NCBI RefSeq assembly: GCF_048544455.1
Contig: NC_133536.1
Coordinates: forward strand, 39,636,652 to 39,700,651
Origin: Silene latifolia
Lineage: Eukaryota > Streptophyta > Magnoliopsida > Caryophyllales > Caryophyllaceae
Reading direction: 5' to 3'
DNA length: 64,000 bases
This document shows positions 11,528-23,146 of the stretch, one piece after another (positions within the stretch are counted from its first letter, which is position 1; every line of letters begins with the position of its first letter). A model generated the notes under the pieces. That model was not told the origin of the DNA. It saw only the letters and a program-made list of their open reading frames with translations, and ran no database searches. Both the position numbers and the translations under genes were made by a program.

Positions 11528-11879
11528 GTTGGTCAGCTTCAATTCTTCCTTTTTTCTTCCCTTTTCTTCATAAATTCCTTGGGGATCTCCTTGGGGACGC
11601 AAGGATCCTTTCTCAACAATGTTCTTCTACTATAATATGTACAAAGGCCTTCTAGTCTTGTCTCTTCTTGATGCTTGGTCATTGAATACAATCAATTTAG
11701 CCTCGTTTTGCCATGAAAATGCAAGATTCTTACTCCTTTCCTACCAAGGGATCAAAATCTCAAAGAATATGCAAAACAAAGAACTAAAGATAAGAAATGA
11801 CCCAAATAGGCACTAAAAAGCATGGAAACAATGGTAATTCGGGGGCTAAATATGCGCCAATTATGGTCACATCAGTCAC

Positions 11880-11987
11880 TCCGTCTTGTTGAGTCGATCT
11901 TTGTCTCGTCCTTTGTGTTGTCTGCGTTCAGTCTTGGAACCGTGTCGGATTGAGTTGTAATGTGAGCCGTTTTTCTGCCTCAGAGCC
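11880..11987 (+). other. Leader of element A, right part
   Basis: Non-coding stretch between B's target duplication and the gag ATG at 11988. It continues the leader from 814. Confidence 0.75.
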
Positions 11988-13768
11988 ATGGCCCCGTCTT
12001 CAACTTCGTCTGTCTACCACAACAACAATGATAACAACAGAGATGTCACAACTGATCAGCTAGACAGCCTGCTTACCGCTCTTAAGGTCACTCTGGATCG
12101 CGTCGAGACCCGTATCGACACCCTGGAGAACAAGGAAATTAGGGAACATAATACCCCACCTCTGACTGAAACTGAGAAGAGGCTGAAACTGTTGGAAGAA
12201 CAACTCCTGGCCCGGGGTAACAATATCCACCTTGAAAATAACCGAAGGTTCGAACCTGTTGGGGATCAGTTACTTGACAACTTCACCCTGACCGATGTGC
12301 CTAAGTTCAAGGGAGTGGAGGACCCACTCAACCACATCCGTGCTTTCAAAGACTACATGGCCATTAAAGGGGTCAAACAGGAGCTCTTTACCTGGATCTT
12401 TCCATCCTCTCTGGAGCCGATTCCTCGCCAATGGTACTACTCCTTGGATCCGAAAAACCTTACTACTTGGGATGAGATCGTAGTGGAGTTTGCCAAACAG
12501 TATGCCGACAATGTCGAGATCCATGCCAACACCCGTACTCTCGAAGTGCTAACCCAAAACGACAAGGAAGGGTTCACTGAGTTCCTAACCCGTTGGAGGA
12601 GGGTGAGCACTCAGTAGGCCAGTAAGCCGAGTGAACCAACTCTGGTGGAGAAGTTTGTCAACAACCTCCGCCCGGTTTATGCCAACCTACTGAGGTATCA
12701 AAATATCAAAACTTTTCAAGATCTGCAGATTCTAGGGACACGTATTGAGGACGACCTTCGAAAGGGTGTCTTAGCAAAGACCACTGGCAGGGGTTATCAA
12801 GGATCCACCTCAACCAGATCTCGCCCTTACAGTCAGACAAACAAGATTGATGAGGTTAACCTCGTCGAACCATCTGCCAAGAAAACTGAGCGCCCCCAGA
12901 GAGTGTTCACCAACATAGGGTCGACTTATGCAAGTGCCTTGAAAAGGCTCATGGACCAAGGGAAGCTACAACCGATCGGGCCCACCCCGGACCCGGTCGA
13001 CGCCAAGAAGTCCCGATTTTGGAACCCCAACGCCTCTCGCCGATATCATCGAGGGAAAGGGCATGATACCGAAAATTGCTTCAAACTCAAGCACCTCATT
13101 CAAGACATGATTGAGAAGGGAGATTTGCCTATACCCCCACCAACTAAGCCGAACTACAAAACGAATCGCCTGGGAATTCACGCCATCTCTGACGATGAAC
13201 TGACCCTAGACTGCTCTCATCTCATCTTGCCGATTGACGACGGGGTGAATGTTCTGGAAAAGGATCCTTCAGACGGAGTGTTCGTGTTCAGTGCTGCCAC
13301 CATGCTCACTATGTTTCAGCAAGTGGAAGAGGCCATAGCCAGCCTCTCTGAGAGAATTACCCGACTCGACGACGCCTACCGTCGACTCATCTTCAATCCC
13401 CCAACACCGCGTCCGAGGGAGAATTCCCCAAGCAGTCAAAACTACCCACCTCAGGATAGATTGCTCCCGCGACCATTCTGGCACAGACCTCACGAAATAA
13501 CTACCCTCAAAATAACTACCCCCACAAAAATTACCCTCACAAAAATATCCTCCACAAGAGCTACCCACCGAGGAATACACCTCCAAGGTATCCTCGAGAC
13601 CCTGAAATTAACGGCATATGGCAGGATGGTGTTGATTATGTCTATGTCATCCCAGGGAAGGAGAAGCGGAATAAGAAAATCGGACATCTCACCCGGTCCG
13701 GACGTCCCTATCAGAATCCGAGCAATCCAACGGTCGTTCCAACAACGAATGACCAAATCGTCCCAGAG
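11988..13768 (+). pseudogene. gag of Tat element A
   Basis: Starts MAPSSTSSVYHNN. A coiled-coil-like segment (about residues 15-80) is followed by a capsid region with the retrotransposon gag pattern (FKGVEDPLNHIRAF to FTEFLTRWRR). An in-frame TAG at 12615-12617 interrupts it and the same frame resumes. A zinc-knuckle-like motif near 13040-13080 (RRYHRGKGHDTENC) has lost its first cysteine, judging from the usual C-x2-YHR pattern. A frameshift near 13470 moves the reading to the frame of the protease ORF. It encodes the structural protein of the particle; this copy is non-functional. Confidence 0.85.
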
Positions 13769-15685
13769 GTGGACACTCAGCCAAAGGCCCCCGAGAACTC
13801 AATCCTGAAACAGCTCCAGAAAGCAAAAGCCGAAATCTCAATTTGGCAACTAATCGCAACGTCTTTTGAGCGTCGACAGGCCTTGCTGCAGGCCTTGGGA
13901 AAATTAACCGTGCCCTGCACCTCTTCCCCAGAAGAAATAGTGGCACACATGACGAGAGACGCCCCTGATCTGAGTAACCCGGTCGTCTTCTCCGACGAGG
14001 ATATTCCCCTGTTTGGAGCCAATCATAACCTGGCCCTGTACATCACCGTACAATGCCTCCAAAAGAATATACCAATGGTCCTCGTGGATGACGGTTCCGC
14101 TGTGAATGTCATTCCTCTCAAAACTGCCCACATGCTGGGTATCAAGGAAACTGATTTAATCCCAACGAATCAAGGAGTACGCGCCTACGACGGCACTCGT
14201 CGCAAGGTCGCTGGGCTAGTCACTTTGACCATCGTAACCGGGCCATTAGAAAGACAAACCAGTTTTCAAGTGGTCGACATCGATGCGTCCTTCAACATGC
14301 TCCTGGGACGTCCCTGGATTCACGTCGTCAAGGCAGTCACATCAACGCTCCACCAAAAGATCAAGATCCCCTTCAACGGGGAAACGATCACGATCCCCGC
14401 TTCCCCAATCAAAGCAGTTATGAGAAGAGGGGTAACCTCCCAAGCCATTGAGGAGGACGACAATGAAATGTGGGGTTTCCAAGCCGTAAACGCCATAACT
14501 GATGAATTGGCAACCTCTGAGTGTGACCCGTTCACCAACCTCACGATCAACCGTATCATGATGCGTCAAGGATATTTCCCGGGTTTGCCGCTCAATCAAC
14601 TAAAGGACCCATTGCCTCCCTTGAAACAGGCTAAGGTCCCCAACATTCCCTTTGGGCTGGGATACGAACCTACTAATGAAGACATCCAGGAGATGAACCT
14701 CCTAATCCGAAAACGCAAGAAGCACGGAGTCATCCTCCGTCCATACCACCTGACTCTCAACGGATACTTTGTCCCCGAGGGAGAGTCTGAACTCTACCAC
14801 GGCTTTCCAGAGCCAATCTATGACTCTGTGGTCAGGGCTAGATACTCGGGAGTGGAAGTCTTCCAGGACTGCTACTTTATCCCCGACAACATCGAAGCTA
14901 CATCAACCGAGTCCAAACCGTCACCATGCCTTGACGGACAAGCTGTCACACTCCTATTTGGGGAAGATAACGTCAAACACCTCGACTATGAGGACATTAT
15001 CAACATCGCCCTGAAAGACAACCAGTTTGATCCAACCGCCTTGATCTCTGATACTGACCCGGAGAAAGCTACCCAGGGCTGGAGGAAAACCATCAAATGG
15101 ACCGATCGCCAAGGCCGCATTCTCAAGATAACAACTGGAGAAGGCCTTATTTTCAAGGAGGGAGGTGACGAAGGATCTGAGTCTGAGTCTGAGTCGGAGT
15201 CGGAGTCTGTCATAGCTCCTAACGCTCCTGATGTCCCAGTCAAGGTCCCCTTCCCACTGTTTTATCACAAAGTCGTGGCTGATTCAGATGTTGAGTCTAC
15301 TAGGGTCACCCCCACTCCCATGAAAGGTGACAACTTGGAGCCTGTTCCAGGGGCCACTTCCTCTGTCGTGTCGCCTCTGACTGACCACGAGATGTCTGTC
15401 CTTTCCGAGCTATTCGCTCGTGTCAACTTAATAAACGCTAAGTTTGCTTATGACTCGTCTCAATTTAACTGCAATGCAATTCTGAATGATTATGAGGAAT
15501 TTGACTTGAGTGACTACCCACCTCACTTAGCCAAAGAACTTGACAAGCGGGAAACCAGAACCCCCATCACTGAGGAAACCGAGCCTATTAACGTAGGAAC
15601 CGAAAATACACCTCAAGAACTTAGGATAGGGACAACCCCGGACCCCTCGGAAAGACAGCAGTTCATTGACCTCCTCCACGAATAA
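13769..15685 (+). CDS. Protease-containing ORF of Tat element A
   Basis: Open frame of 638 codons (its frame is already open upstream, from about 13470). The aspartic protease motif VDDGSAVNVIP lies at about residues 105-116 and the second conserved patch NMLLGRPW at about 176-183. A long region follows before RT, with a run of Glu-Ser repeats near 15175-15210. A TAA at 15683-15685 ends the ORF, but the same frame continues straight into RT, so this is a nonsense mutation in a gag-pol polyprotein and not a natural end. Confidence 0.85.
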   Translation: MDTQPKAPENSILKQLQKAKAEISIWQLIATSFERRQALLQALGKLTVPCTSSPEEIVAHMTRDAPDLSNPVVFSDEDIPLFGANHNLALYITVQCLQKNIPMVLVDDGSAVNVIPLKTAHMLGIKETDLIPTNQGVRAYDGTRRKVAGLVTLTIVTGPLERQTSFQVVDIDASFNMLLGRPWIHVVKAVTSTLHQKIKIPFNGETITIPASPIKAVMRRGVTSQAIEEDDNEMWGFQAVNAITDELATSECDPFTNLTINRIMMRQGYFPGLPLNQLKDPLPPLKQAKVPNIPFGLGYEPTNEDIQEMNLLIRKRKKHGVILRPYHLTLNGYFVPEGESELYHGFPEPIYDSVVRARYSGVEVFQDCYFIPDNIEATSTESKPSPCLDGQAVTLLFGEDNVKHLDYEDIINIALKDNQFDPTALISDTDPEKATQGWRKTIKWTDRQGRILKITTGEGLIFKEGGDEGSESESESESESVIAPNAPDVPVKVPFPLFYHKVVADSDVESTRVTPTPMKGDNLEPVPGATSSVVSPLTDHEMSVLSELFARVNLINAKFAYDSSQFNCNAILNDYEEFDLSDYPPHLAKELDKRETRTPITEETEPINVGTENTPQELRIGTTPDPSERQQFIDLLHE

Positions 15686-16946
15686 AAAGACGTGTTCGCC
15701 TGGTCTTACAGAGATATGCCTGGGATTGACAGCGAAATCGCAGAGCACCGGATACCCATTAAACCCGGAGCTAAACCTGTGAAACAGAAGCTACGCCGGA
15801 TGCGTCCTGAATGGGCCCTAAAAATCAAAGAAGAGGTGGACAAATTGTTCAAGGCTGGGTTCATCAAAGTGCCTGAATACTCGGATTGGGTGGCCAACAT
15901 TGTGCCGGTACCAAAGAAAGACGGAAGAATTCGTGTTTGCGTCAACTTCAGGGATATGAACAAGGCGAGTCCAAAGGACGACTTCCCTTTGCCACATGTT
16001 GACATTCTGGTGGACAACACTGCCGAACATGCTCTCCTATCATTCATGGACGGGTATGCCGGGTACAACCAGATTAAAATTGCTGAGGAAGACATGCACA
16101 AAAATGTGTTCACCACACAATGGGGTACATATTGCTACACGGTCATGCCTTTCGACCTCATCAACGCCGGACCAACCTATCAGAGAACCGCTACCACTCT
16201 CCTACATGATATGATGCACAAGGAGGTAGAGGTATATGTCGATGACATGATCGTCAAATCAAAAAACGGGACGACCACATCAATGCCCTCCGGAAATTCT
16301 TCGCTCGTCTGCGGAAATATAACATGAGACTAAATCCTCAGAAGTGTGCATTTGGGGTCACCTCCGGAAAACTCTTGGGACATGTCGTCAGCAAAAGAGG
16401 CATTGAGATTCATCCAACCAAAATCAAAGCCCTTCAACAAATGCCTCGGCCTAAGAACGAGAAGGAGATTCAGAGATTTCTCGGTCAGGTCCAATACATC
16501 AGCCGGTTCATTGCCAAGCCTACTATGATCTGTGAACCGATATTCAAAAAGCTTCGTACCTCCGATCACACCGATTGGGACGACGACTGTCAAAAGGCCT
16601 TCGACAGGATAAAGGAAATCCTATCCAAACCTCCTGTCCTCATGCCACCTCAACCGGGGATTCCTCTATCCCTATACCTGACTGTTACCAACACAGCCAT
16701 GGGAGCAATGCTCGCACAAACAGTTGACAATGAGGAGAGAGCCATCTACTACATCAGCAAAAAGTTCATTGAGTACGAGACGAGGTATACCCAACTGGAA
16801 AAGACATGCCTTGCCCTAGTATGGTCAACGAAGAAGCTGCGGCATTACATGCTCAGCTACTCGGTCCACATCTACTCCAAGATGGACCCGGTTAAATACA
16901 TCTTCGAAAAACCCGTACTAACGGAAGGCTGTCTAGATGGACACTC
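15686..16946 (+). pseudogene. RT and RNase H1 of Tat element A
   Basis: The reverse transcriptase shows PKKDGRIRVCVNFRDMNKA, the fingers and palm region, and the catalytic YVDDMIVKSK (about 16232-16261). A frameshift near 16265 shifts to the frame that opens at 16324. The connection and first RNase H domain (TNTAMGAMLAQ onward) run to about 16920, where another frameshift occurs. The pieces together cover a complete RT and RNase H but cannot be translated as one protein. Confidence 0.85.
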
Positions 16947-17981
16947 ATGCTGTCCGAATTTGACCTCAAATTTTTACCCCTCAAGGTTATCAAGGGAAGA
17001 GCAGTCGCTGATTTCCTGGCGGAAAATCCCGTCAATGAGGATCCAACGACCGACACATGGTCACTTCCTGACGAAGATATCCTTTGTGCCGACTCCGACA
17101 CATGGGACCTATACTTTGATGGTGCATCTAATCTGAGAGGCTTCGGGGTAGGAATCCTTCTAATATCACCAGAGAGAGAACATGTTCCGATCTCGGTCAA
17201 GCTAGACTTCGCCGTCACCAACAACGTCGCTGAATATGAAGCATGTCTCTTCGGCCTACAAGCAGCCATCACACTTGGCATCAAGAGACTGAGGGTCCAT
17301 GGCGATTCCTCACTCATCATCAATCAGGTATCCGGATCATGGAAAATCCGATCTGACAGCTTAGCTCCCTACCGAGCAAAGATCAATCAAGAGGCCGAGT
17401 TCTTCGACCAAGTCGACTACTTCCACTTGCCGCGAGAGGAAAATCAATTTGCTGATGCCCTGGCAAAACTTGCCACGCTCGTCAACATACCCGACGACAT
17501 GACATCAATGCCCCTATGTGTTGAAAGACGGAGCGAACCAGCTCACATCTGTTCCATTATCGACGACGAGGAAAACCATGATGAACCTTGGTACCAAGCC
17601 ATCCTCAATTACAAAACCAAAAATGAATTCCCTCCCAACTCTGATCAAAGAGGACAAAGAGCCATCCGTTTACTTGCATCACAATTCGTGATAAACCAAA
17701 ATCAACTCTACAAAAGAACACCCCAAAGAATTCTACTCCTTTGCATTGACCATCACAAAGCCAATAAAGTCATGGGAGAGGTTCACGACGGAGAATGTGG
17801 CCCTCACATGAGTGAAATGATGCTTACATGGAAAATCATGCATCTAGGTTACTACTGGACCACCATGGAAGCTGATTGCCGTAACTACGTCAAACGTTGC
17901 CACAATTGCCAAATCTTCGCCAACATACAACACATACCACCATCCCTTTTGTACACAATGACGTCGCCCCGGCCTTTATAA
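16947..17981 (+). CDS. Archaeal-like RNase H and integrase N-terminus of element A
   Basis: Open frame of 344 codons. The second RNase H starts at WDLYFDGASN (about 17103); its acidic residues lie in FDG, AEYEA (about 17233), HGDSS (about 17300) and FADALA (about 17452). A second RNase H of archaeal type after the canonical one is a known feature of Tat elements. The integrase HHCC zinc-binding region follows (HDGECGPHM to CHNCQIFA, about 17785-17925). The TAA at 17979-17981 is in frame with the integrase core that follows and is a nonsense mutation. Confidence 0.85.
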   Translation: MLSEFDLKFLPLKVIKGRAVADFLAENPVNEDPTTDTWSLPDEDILCADSDTWDLYFDGASNLRGFGVGILLISPEREHVPISVKLDFAVTNNVAEYEACLFGLQAAITLGIKRLRVHGDSSLIINQVSGSWKIRSDSLAPYRAKINQEAEFFDQVDYFHLPREENQFADALAKLATLVNIPDDMTSMPLCVERRSEPAHICSIIDDEENHDEPWYQAILNYKTKNEFPPNSDQRGQRAIRLLASQFVINQNQLYKRTPQRILLLCIDHHKANKVMGEVHDGECGPHMSEMMLTWKIMHLGYYWTTMEADCRNYVKRCHNCQIFANIQHIPPSLLYTMTSPRPL

Positions 17982-18188
17982 ACCTGGGGCATCGACATCA
18001 TCGGGAAAGTCAACCTGATAGGCACCAAGGGGCATTTCTTCGTCCTTGTCGCCATAGACTACTTTACCAAGTGGGTAGAAGCACAGTCATATGCAGTCTT
18101 GACCGCCAAACAAGTGGCCAAGTTCATTCAAAAGAACATCATCTGCCGATATGGGGTACCCCATGAAATCATCAGCGATCAAGGCTCT
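17982..18188 (+). pseudogene. Integrase core, 5' half, element A
   Basis: Continues the frame past the stop: WGIDIIGKV holds the first catalytic Asp and ISDQGS (18171-18188) the second. B2 is inserted right after the Ser codon. The other half, with the catalytic Glu, resumes at 26640. 18184-18188 is the left GCTCT target copy. Confidence 0.9.
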
Positions 18189-18472
18189 TGATGCGTGTCA
18201 TTTATATGATGTTTTACACCCTATTTTACACGCATTTCAGAGCTCATTTATGTAGTTTAAGGCTACTATTTGCCCCATTTCGTCTACTTTCGTATTTTTT
18301 GTGTAATATTGCAGATTTATGCGGAAATGAGTAGATTTTGAGCCAAATCCGTCCCCGAGTATCTTGCATTACATCTGACGTGAAGTATTTACTCAAGGAA
18401 TGAGCTTGGTGCGCATTTCAAGGCCCGAAAGACAAATCCACGAGAAGTTAGAAGTCAAGAATCAGCTAAAGC

Positions 18473-18573
18473 AGTCAATCGACCGCTACCTATGGTCGAT
18501 CGACCATACCACGACTTCCAGAACTACATGCATCGCACCAGATCGATCGACCGGTCCCAGTGGTCGATCGACC
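18473..18573 (+). promoter_or_regulatory. Two dyad pairs upstream of TATA, B2 5' LTR
   Basis: Sites start at 18473, 18494, 18541 and 18562, all variants of RGTCGATCGACC. Both pairs have a 21-bp offset. The array ends about 90 bp before the TATA box. A third pair (19072, 19093; also 21 bp) lies further down the LTR. Confidence 0.75.
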
Positions 18574-18661
18574 AAACCGATACTTCAGACGTGAATTAAA
18601 AGATCGAAGAACTTGAAGCCCATTGTATTTAGGTTTTGGAAATAAGAGCTACGTTGTATTC

Positions 18662-18668
18662 TATATAA
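18662..18668 (+). promoter_or_regulatory. TATA box, B2 5' LTR
   Basis: TATATAA within TTCTATATAACGTAAGC, also present at 25602-25608 in the 3' LTR. Likely core promoter of the B2 transcript. Confidence 0.65.
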
Positions 18669-19698
18669 CGTAAGCTAGGTATTCAGAAGGATCGAATTAT
18701 TATTCAAGTTTAGCATACAGTTCTTTAGGAAATAATTAGGGTTCCGAATATTGTTTCGTATACAAGTTACTTTTTGCATTCGTTTTCTGGATTCGATTCC
18801 TGCAATTCTTCCTTTCGGTATTCCCCTATTCTTGTTTCAGTTCATCCTTATTATCGTTCATAGTTAGAAATTGCTAGTTAGTTTCCCGAAGCCTTAATTA
18901 TCGTTTTATGCTAATCTTTTATTCCGTTAATTCAAGCATGAAATCAGTAGTTTTAATCCTTAATATTGTTGTTGTTTCCACTATAGTCATTAGTAGCTAA
19001 ATTATTTGTGCTAGGATGTAGGGAATTTGTAGGATTAGGCGGCGTAGAATAGTAGACTGAAATCGCGTGTCAGTCGATCGACCGCCATACCTGGTCGATC
19101 GACTAGCCACGTAAGGTTTTGCTTCGTTTTAATTGATTTAAACTCTATATTTGATGAATCGAGTGCACACGACTAGTTGAATGTTTAGGATTTGACTGAC
19201 CCATTAGATCGAAAGATAGGGAAGGTTGATTGACCACCAAGGAAATGACTAAACTATGCTGAGATCGAAAGATAGGTAAAGTTTAGGTTTTTAGTCACTT
19301 TTCAGGACGAGAGTCAGTACTAGTGATATTAGGGACCCGTAGCGAGATCGAAAGATGCTACTTGTTAAGAGTGGACCGAGAGGACCTCTTGTTTTCCCGC
19401 CTTATGTGTTTGATTTAGACCTACTTAGTATGCTGCCGCCGAAACTATAGTGAACCGACCATCCTTGCACCCCTTTTAATATTTGTTTTATCAGTCTATT
19501 TAGTTTATTGTCTTTTATTGCCCTTAGTTATAGACTAAATCAACTAAACCCCCACATTCGTTACCTTAGACTAGAATTAAACATCTAATAATTACATCTG
19601 CCTCTCTGTGGTTCGACCCTGTTACCACTAGCTTTTGTTAGTCTTAATAGGAAATATAAATATTATTTTTGGTACTCACAACGACGGGTATCAAATTT

Positions 19699-19716
19699 TG
19701 GCGCCGTTGCCGGGGA
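19699..19716 (+). other. Primer binding site, element B2
   Basis: TGGCGCCGTTGCCGGGGA, five bases after the LTR end; the same tRNA-Asp-type site as in B and C. Confidence 0.9.
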
Positions 19717-19818
19717 GGCAATTGTTCTAATTTTTAATGTTTTATTTTAGTCTGTTTCTTAGTTTAAGGGACATTCGTTCCTTAAACTATTCTCATATTC
19801 TTTTTGTAGTTTCTTCTT

Positions 19819-21267
19819 ATGCGCAGGTCATAAGGTGGTGAATTAATACCTTTCAATCCTGAGATTGAGAAGACCTTGCATGAGTTGAGACGATCATCTA
19901 GAGTACTGCCGACAGAGGAAGAGCTGAGTACTCTGTCTAGTTACTACGAGAACAAGCTATACGAGGAGGATCCACCTTCATCACCCATTTCCACTTCTTC
20001 AGCTGAGACAGTCACATCTCCATAATTTCCAGTCATGGCTGAAGAAGCGAGTATAGCAAGTCACTCTGAGCCGACAGCTTCAAACCTATACAAGGGGTTC
20101 GAATTACCGGGAGCTGATAGGAAATTCGAACCGAAGCCTGCTTATATCAACTTGGTTGAGAGAAACCAATTCGGGGGAGCTGCAAATGAAGATGCAGCCA
20201 AGCATATGGAGATATTTATTGATTATTGCTGCTCTATACCCCCGCCGACCGGTGTGACCCATGACCAGATAAAGGAGACTATGTTTATATTCTCACTCCG
20301 CGATCTTTGCAAGGGAGTGGTACGAGAGATCCGGACCGAGCTGCTAATGGGATCACCGACTGGAATTCTTTGGCCTTGGCATTCTACAAGAAGTACTTTT
20401 CTGCCTCGAAGACGAATGCATTAGAGCTCAAATCACGAGCTTTAAACAGGGGCCTGATGAGAATTTTCATGAGGCATGGGTCTGTTTCAAGAAGCTGGTG
20501 CGAACCATTCCGCATCATGGGTTTGAGAAGTGGAGCCTATGCAATCAATTCTACAATGGGCTCTATGACAATCAAAGGGCTATCCTAGATGCGACAGCTA
20601 ATGGCAGATTCCAGGAAAATACGGGGGAGACTAAGGGGTGGAAGATCATAGATGACTTGGCCACCCACAAAGCTGAGTATGGGAATTCCCGGGGAAATCA
20701 AAGGAGAGCTGCTGAATCTCCTTCTGTAGCTGCATTAGAATCTCTCACGGCGAGATTTAACAAGTACGAGTTGGGAGGAGCTTCCAAAGGAGGGATTTAC
20801 CATGTAAATGCTGTTTCAGACGGTGCTTTCGTCTGTAAAAGATGTGGAGCCGAGGGACATATTTCAGACAATTGTCCTAGACCCTTCGAGTCTTGCGCTG
20901 CCTTTCAACATTATAGGCAGACAAATACTTACTATGAGCCGAATGTCCACCTCAATCTGAGGTGGAGTAGCCAAAATGTTGTGAATCCGACTCAACCTCC
21001 ACAGCAGCAGCAGCAGCAGAACTATGTGCCCCCTCATAAGCAACAACAGTACCAAAAGCCTCCGTATGTCCCACAGCAGCAGCAACAAGCTCAAGGTTCT
21101 GATTTCAATGAGTTGAAGAATTTGTTGCTGAAGGAATCCCAGGCTAGAGAGGCCGGGATGAAGATTCTAGAAAGCCAAATTGCCCAATTGGCTAGTAAGA
21201 ACACAACTCGAGCTCCGAGGCATCTACCGACTCAAACTGATCAAAGGAGACCCTTAATGCCATTACC
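19819..21267 (+). pseudogene. gag of element B2
   Basis: The ATG at 19819 gives the Athila-like start with a TAA at codon 5; a second in-frame TAA precedes the ATG at 20035. Capsid sequence (KPAYINLVERNQFGG to ATHKAEYG) is split by frameshifts near 20305, 20430 and 20500. A zinc knuckle CKRCGAEGHISDNC lies at about 20837-20878, followed by a Gln-rich stretch (CAG/CAA runs near 21000-21090). A further frameshift near 21265 leads to the protease frame. Confidence 0.85.
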
Positions 21268-22905
21268 TTGAGGAGTGGGTCTATCCTTAATGGGCCCATT
21301 ATTGTTGAGGATGTCACTGAAAAAGATGAGGCGGAAACAAGCAAGAAGAAGGCAGTGGCGAATAAAAACAAGAAAAAGACGATCAGCAGGTATGTCAGTC
21401 GATCGACTGACATACCCGGTCGATCGACTGGAGTGCGACAAACAGTAGCCTCTGGTCCTGTTGAAGTCAGTCGATCGACTGACCAACCTGGTCGATCGAC
21501 TGAGATTGTTGCTGAAGGTGATTCTTTTCGTCCTCCAATGCCCGATAACCTGAGGGATCACTTGTTTCGGGGTACTGCTGCCCCGAAAATATTGAGGACA
21601 GACCCGACTGCTGATGGGTCCGTTCCGGTTTCAAAGTACGACCCTTTGTCAATTAATGGTTCCCATTTGAGACGGTCTGAAGAGGGGTCGAGCTACAACA
21701 AGGAGAAGGTTGTGGACTTCCAGCCTAAGTCCACCGATGCCGGCATGAGAGATCTGGAGGAGAGGGCAAAGTTGCTACTTTCAGCCCCCTATCCGGAGAG
21801 ATTGGTGCCGACGAAGGAACATGTATCATTTAATAAGTTTGAAAAGGTTATTCGTAGCTTAAATGTACAAGTTCCTTTCCTTGAATTAGTCAATCAAGTG
21901 CCTGCTTACACAAAATTCATGAAACAACTCTTGTCTAAAAAGAAGTCACTTGAAACTGTGCACACTGTCGCACTCACTGAGGAGTCATGTTCTTATTTGA
22001 CCTACACTGCACCCCTTAAGCTAGAAGACCCGGGTAGTTTTTCTGTCCCATGTAATATTGGCACCTTTCCTATAGAGAAAGCCTTATGTGACTTAGGAGC
22101 CAGTATTAGTGTAATGCTCTTTAGTCTTGCTAGGTTGCTCAAATTGACTAGGTTTGCAGTGACCAACATGATAGTATAGATGGCTGATCGCTCTGTGGTC
22201 CAGCCAATAGGAGTCTTAGAGGACATCCCCGTGCAAATAGGGAAGTTTTTCTTCCCTGTTGACTTCGTTGTGCTCGATATGCCCGAAGATGCCCACATCC
22301 CTATCATTTTGGGTAGACCATTCCTGCACACTGCTGGTGCAGTTATTGATGTTGGTTCGGGAACTTTTACCTTTAAGGTAGGCAAGCACTCCATTGTCTT
22401 TGTCCATACAGCTAGGAAGAGAGACCCCAAGTGGCATGTCACTTGCAATACGGTTTCTGAAAAGAAATCTTATTTTATACTTCCTGATATGCCTGTCTCT
22501 ATTCCTACTCCTGTTGTGACACCTCCGCCCCAGACTGGGAGAAAAGTGGAGGAAGAGTCTATTGTTTTAGATATTGCAGGAGCTGGTTTGGGGAAGGAAG
22601 AGCCGCATATTGCTCCAGCTGTGAAGGAGCCGATTGTTCAAAGAGGTGGTCTAGGATGCCTTAGCTATGGCACTGATGAGGAGCCCGAAGATTAGCCAGT
22701 CAAAGTAACGGAGTCTGATCTGGATTCCGACGAGTCAGAGGAGGTCATTGAGTGGGAAGATGTCCGACATGTTGATCCGTTGAGCTTGTCGGATGATGAA
22801 GTTGAGAAGAGTGCCGCTGAGAAGATGGGCACTGTTGAGGCTACCTCTTGTAGCCAGAAGCCAGTCAAGTGGGCCATTCTATGGCCGTTCTTGATCAACT
22901 ATTAG
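21268..22905 (+). pseudogene. gag-protease linker and protease of element B2
   Basis: The linker encodes two pairs of Ser-Arg-Ser-Thr peptides from the dyad array at 21397-21501. The protease motif CDLGASISVM lies near 22085-22115; an in-frame TAG at 22177-22179 stands where B and C have Gln before MADRS, so CAG to TAG is likely. The second protease patch [12 protein letters not shown] follows. A TAG at 22693-22695 is followed by a same-frame acidic tail ending in WAILWPFLINY at 22905. The protein ends there, without any RT. Confidence 0.85.
21397..21501 (+). promoter_or_regulatory. Dyad pairs inside coding region, B2
   Basis: AGTCGATCGACT or GGTCGATCGACT starts at 21397, 21418, 21469 and 21490 (offsets 21, 51, 21). 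The offsets are multiples of three, so the frame is kept. The same motif with the same offsets occurs in the non-coding 3' UTR at 23147-23251. Confidence 0.7.
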
Positions 22906-23146
22906 TTGATTGAGACTTCTTCAAAACATTTACATTTTATTGCTTTCGTTGAACCTTTTTATTTATTGTTTTGTGTGCGCAAAACTTCGCCGTTTACGTT
23001 TGCTTAGGATTTTAATCACTTTAGATGGTTACTTTGGGTTTTGCGCAATTTTGGGCGCGTATTATTGTGCATTTGCAGGTTTTTAGACCTTATTAGCTCA
23101 TGTTCTCGAGCTAATTGAGAAATCAGAAAGTTACAGCAGTATTTCC

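Larger units (their letters stand above)
815..11874 (-). mobile_element. Element B: Athila-type retrotransposon without RT or integrase
   Basis: Two 1753-bp LTRs (815-2567 and 10122-11874) with TG...CA ends flank 7554 bp of internal DNA. The target duplication GTCAC is exact (810-814, 11875-11879). In minus-strand order the element has a 5' LTR, a tRNA-Asp-type primer site, gag-protease, an env-like ORF, a long 3' UTR, a polypurine tract and a 3' LTR. The 3 kb of RT, RNase H and integrase expected between protease and env-like ORF is absent and the gap there is only 1.0 kb. It should therefore need enzymes from a related element. LTR differences are few and cluster in the dyad array. Confidence 0.95.
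10122..11874 (-). repeat. 5' LTR of element B
   Basis: Partner of 815-2567, same length and near identical. It is next to the primer site, so it is the 5' LTR. Target duplication GTCAC follows at 11875-11879. Confidence 0.95.
18189..19693 (+). repeat. 5' LTR of element B2
   Basis: Begins TGATGCGTGTC and ends GACGGGTATCA. The dyad pair array is at 18473-18573, the TATA box at 18662-18668, and another dyad pair at 19072-19104, downstream of TATA. Confidence 0.95.

Noticed and set aside
21397..21501. Functional Ser-Arg-Ser-Thr protein repeat
   Set aside because: The same DNA words and offsets occur in non-coding LTR and 3' UTR of the element, so the peptide is more likely a by-product.
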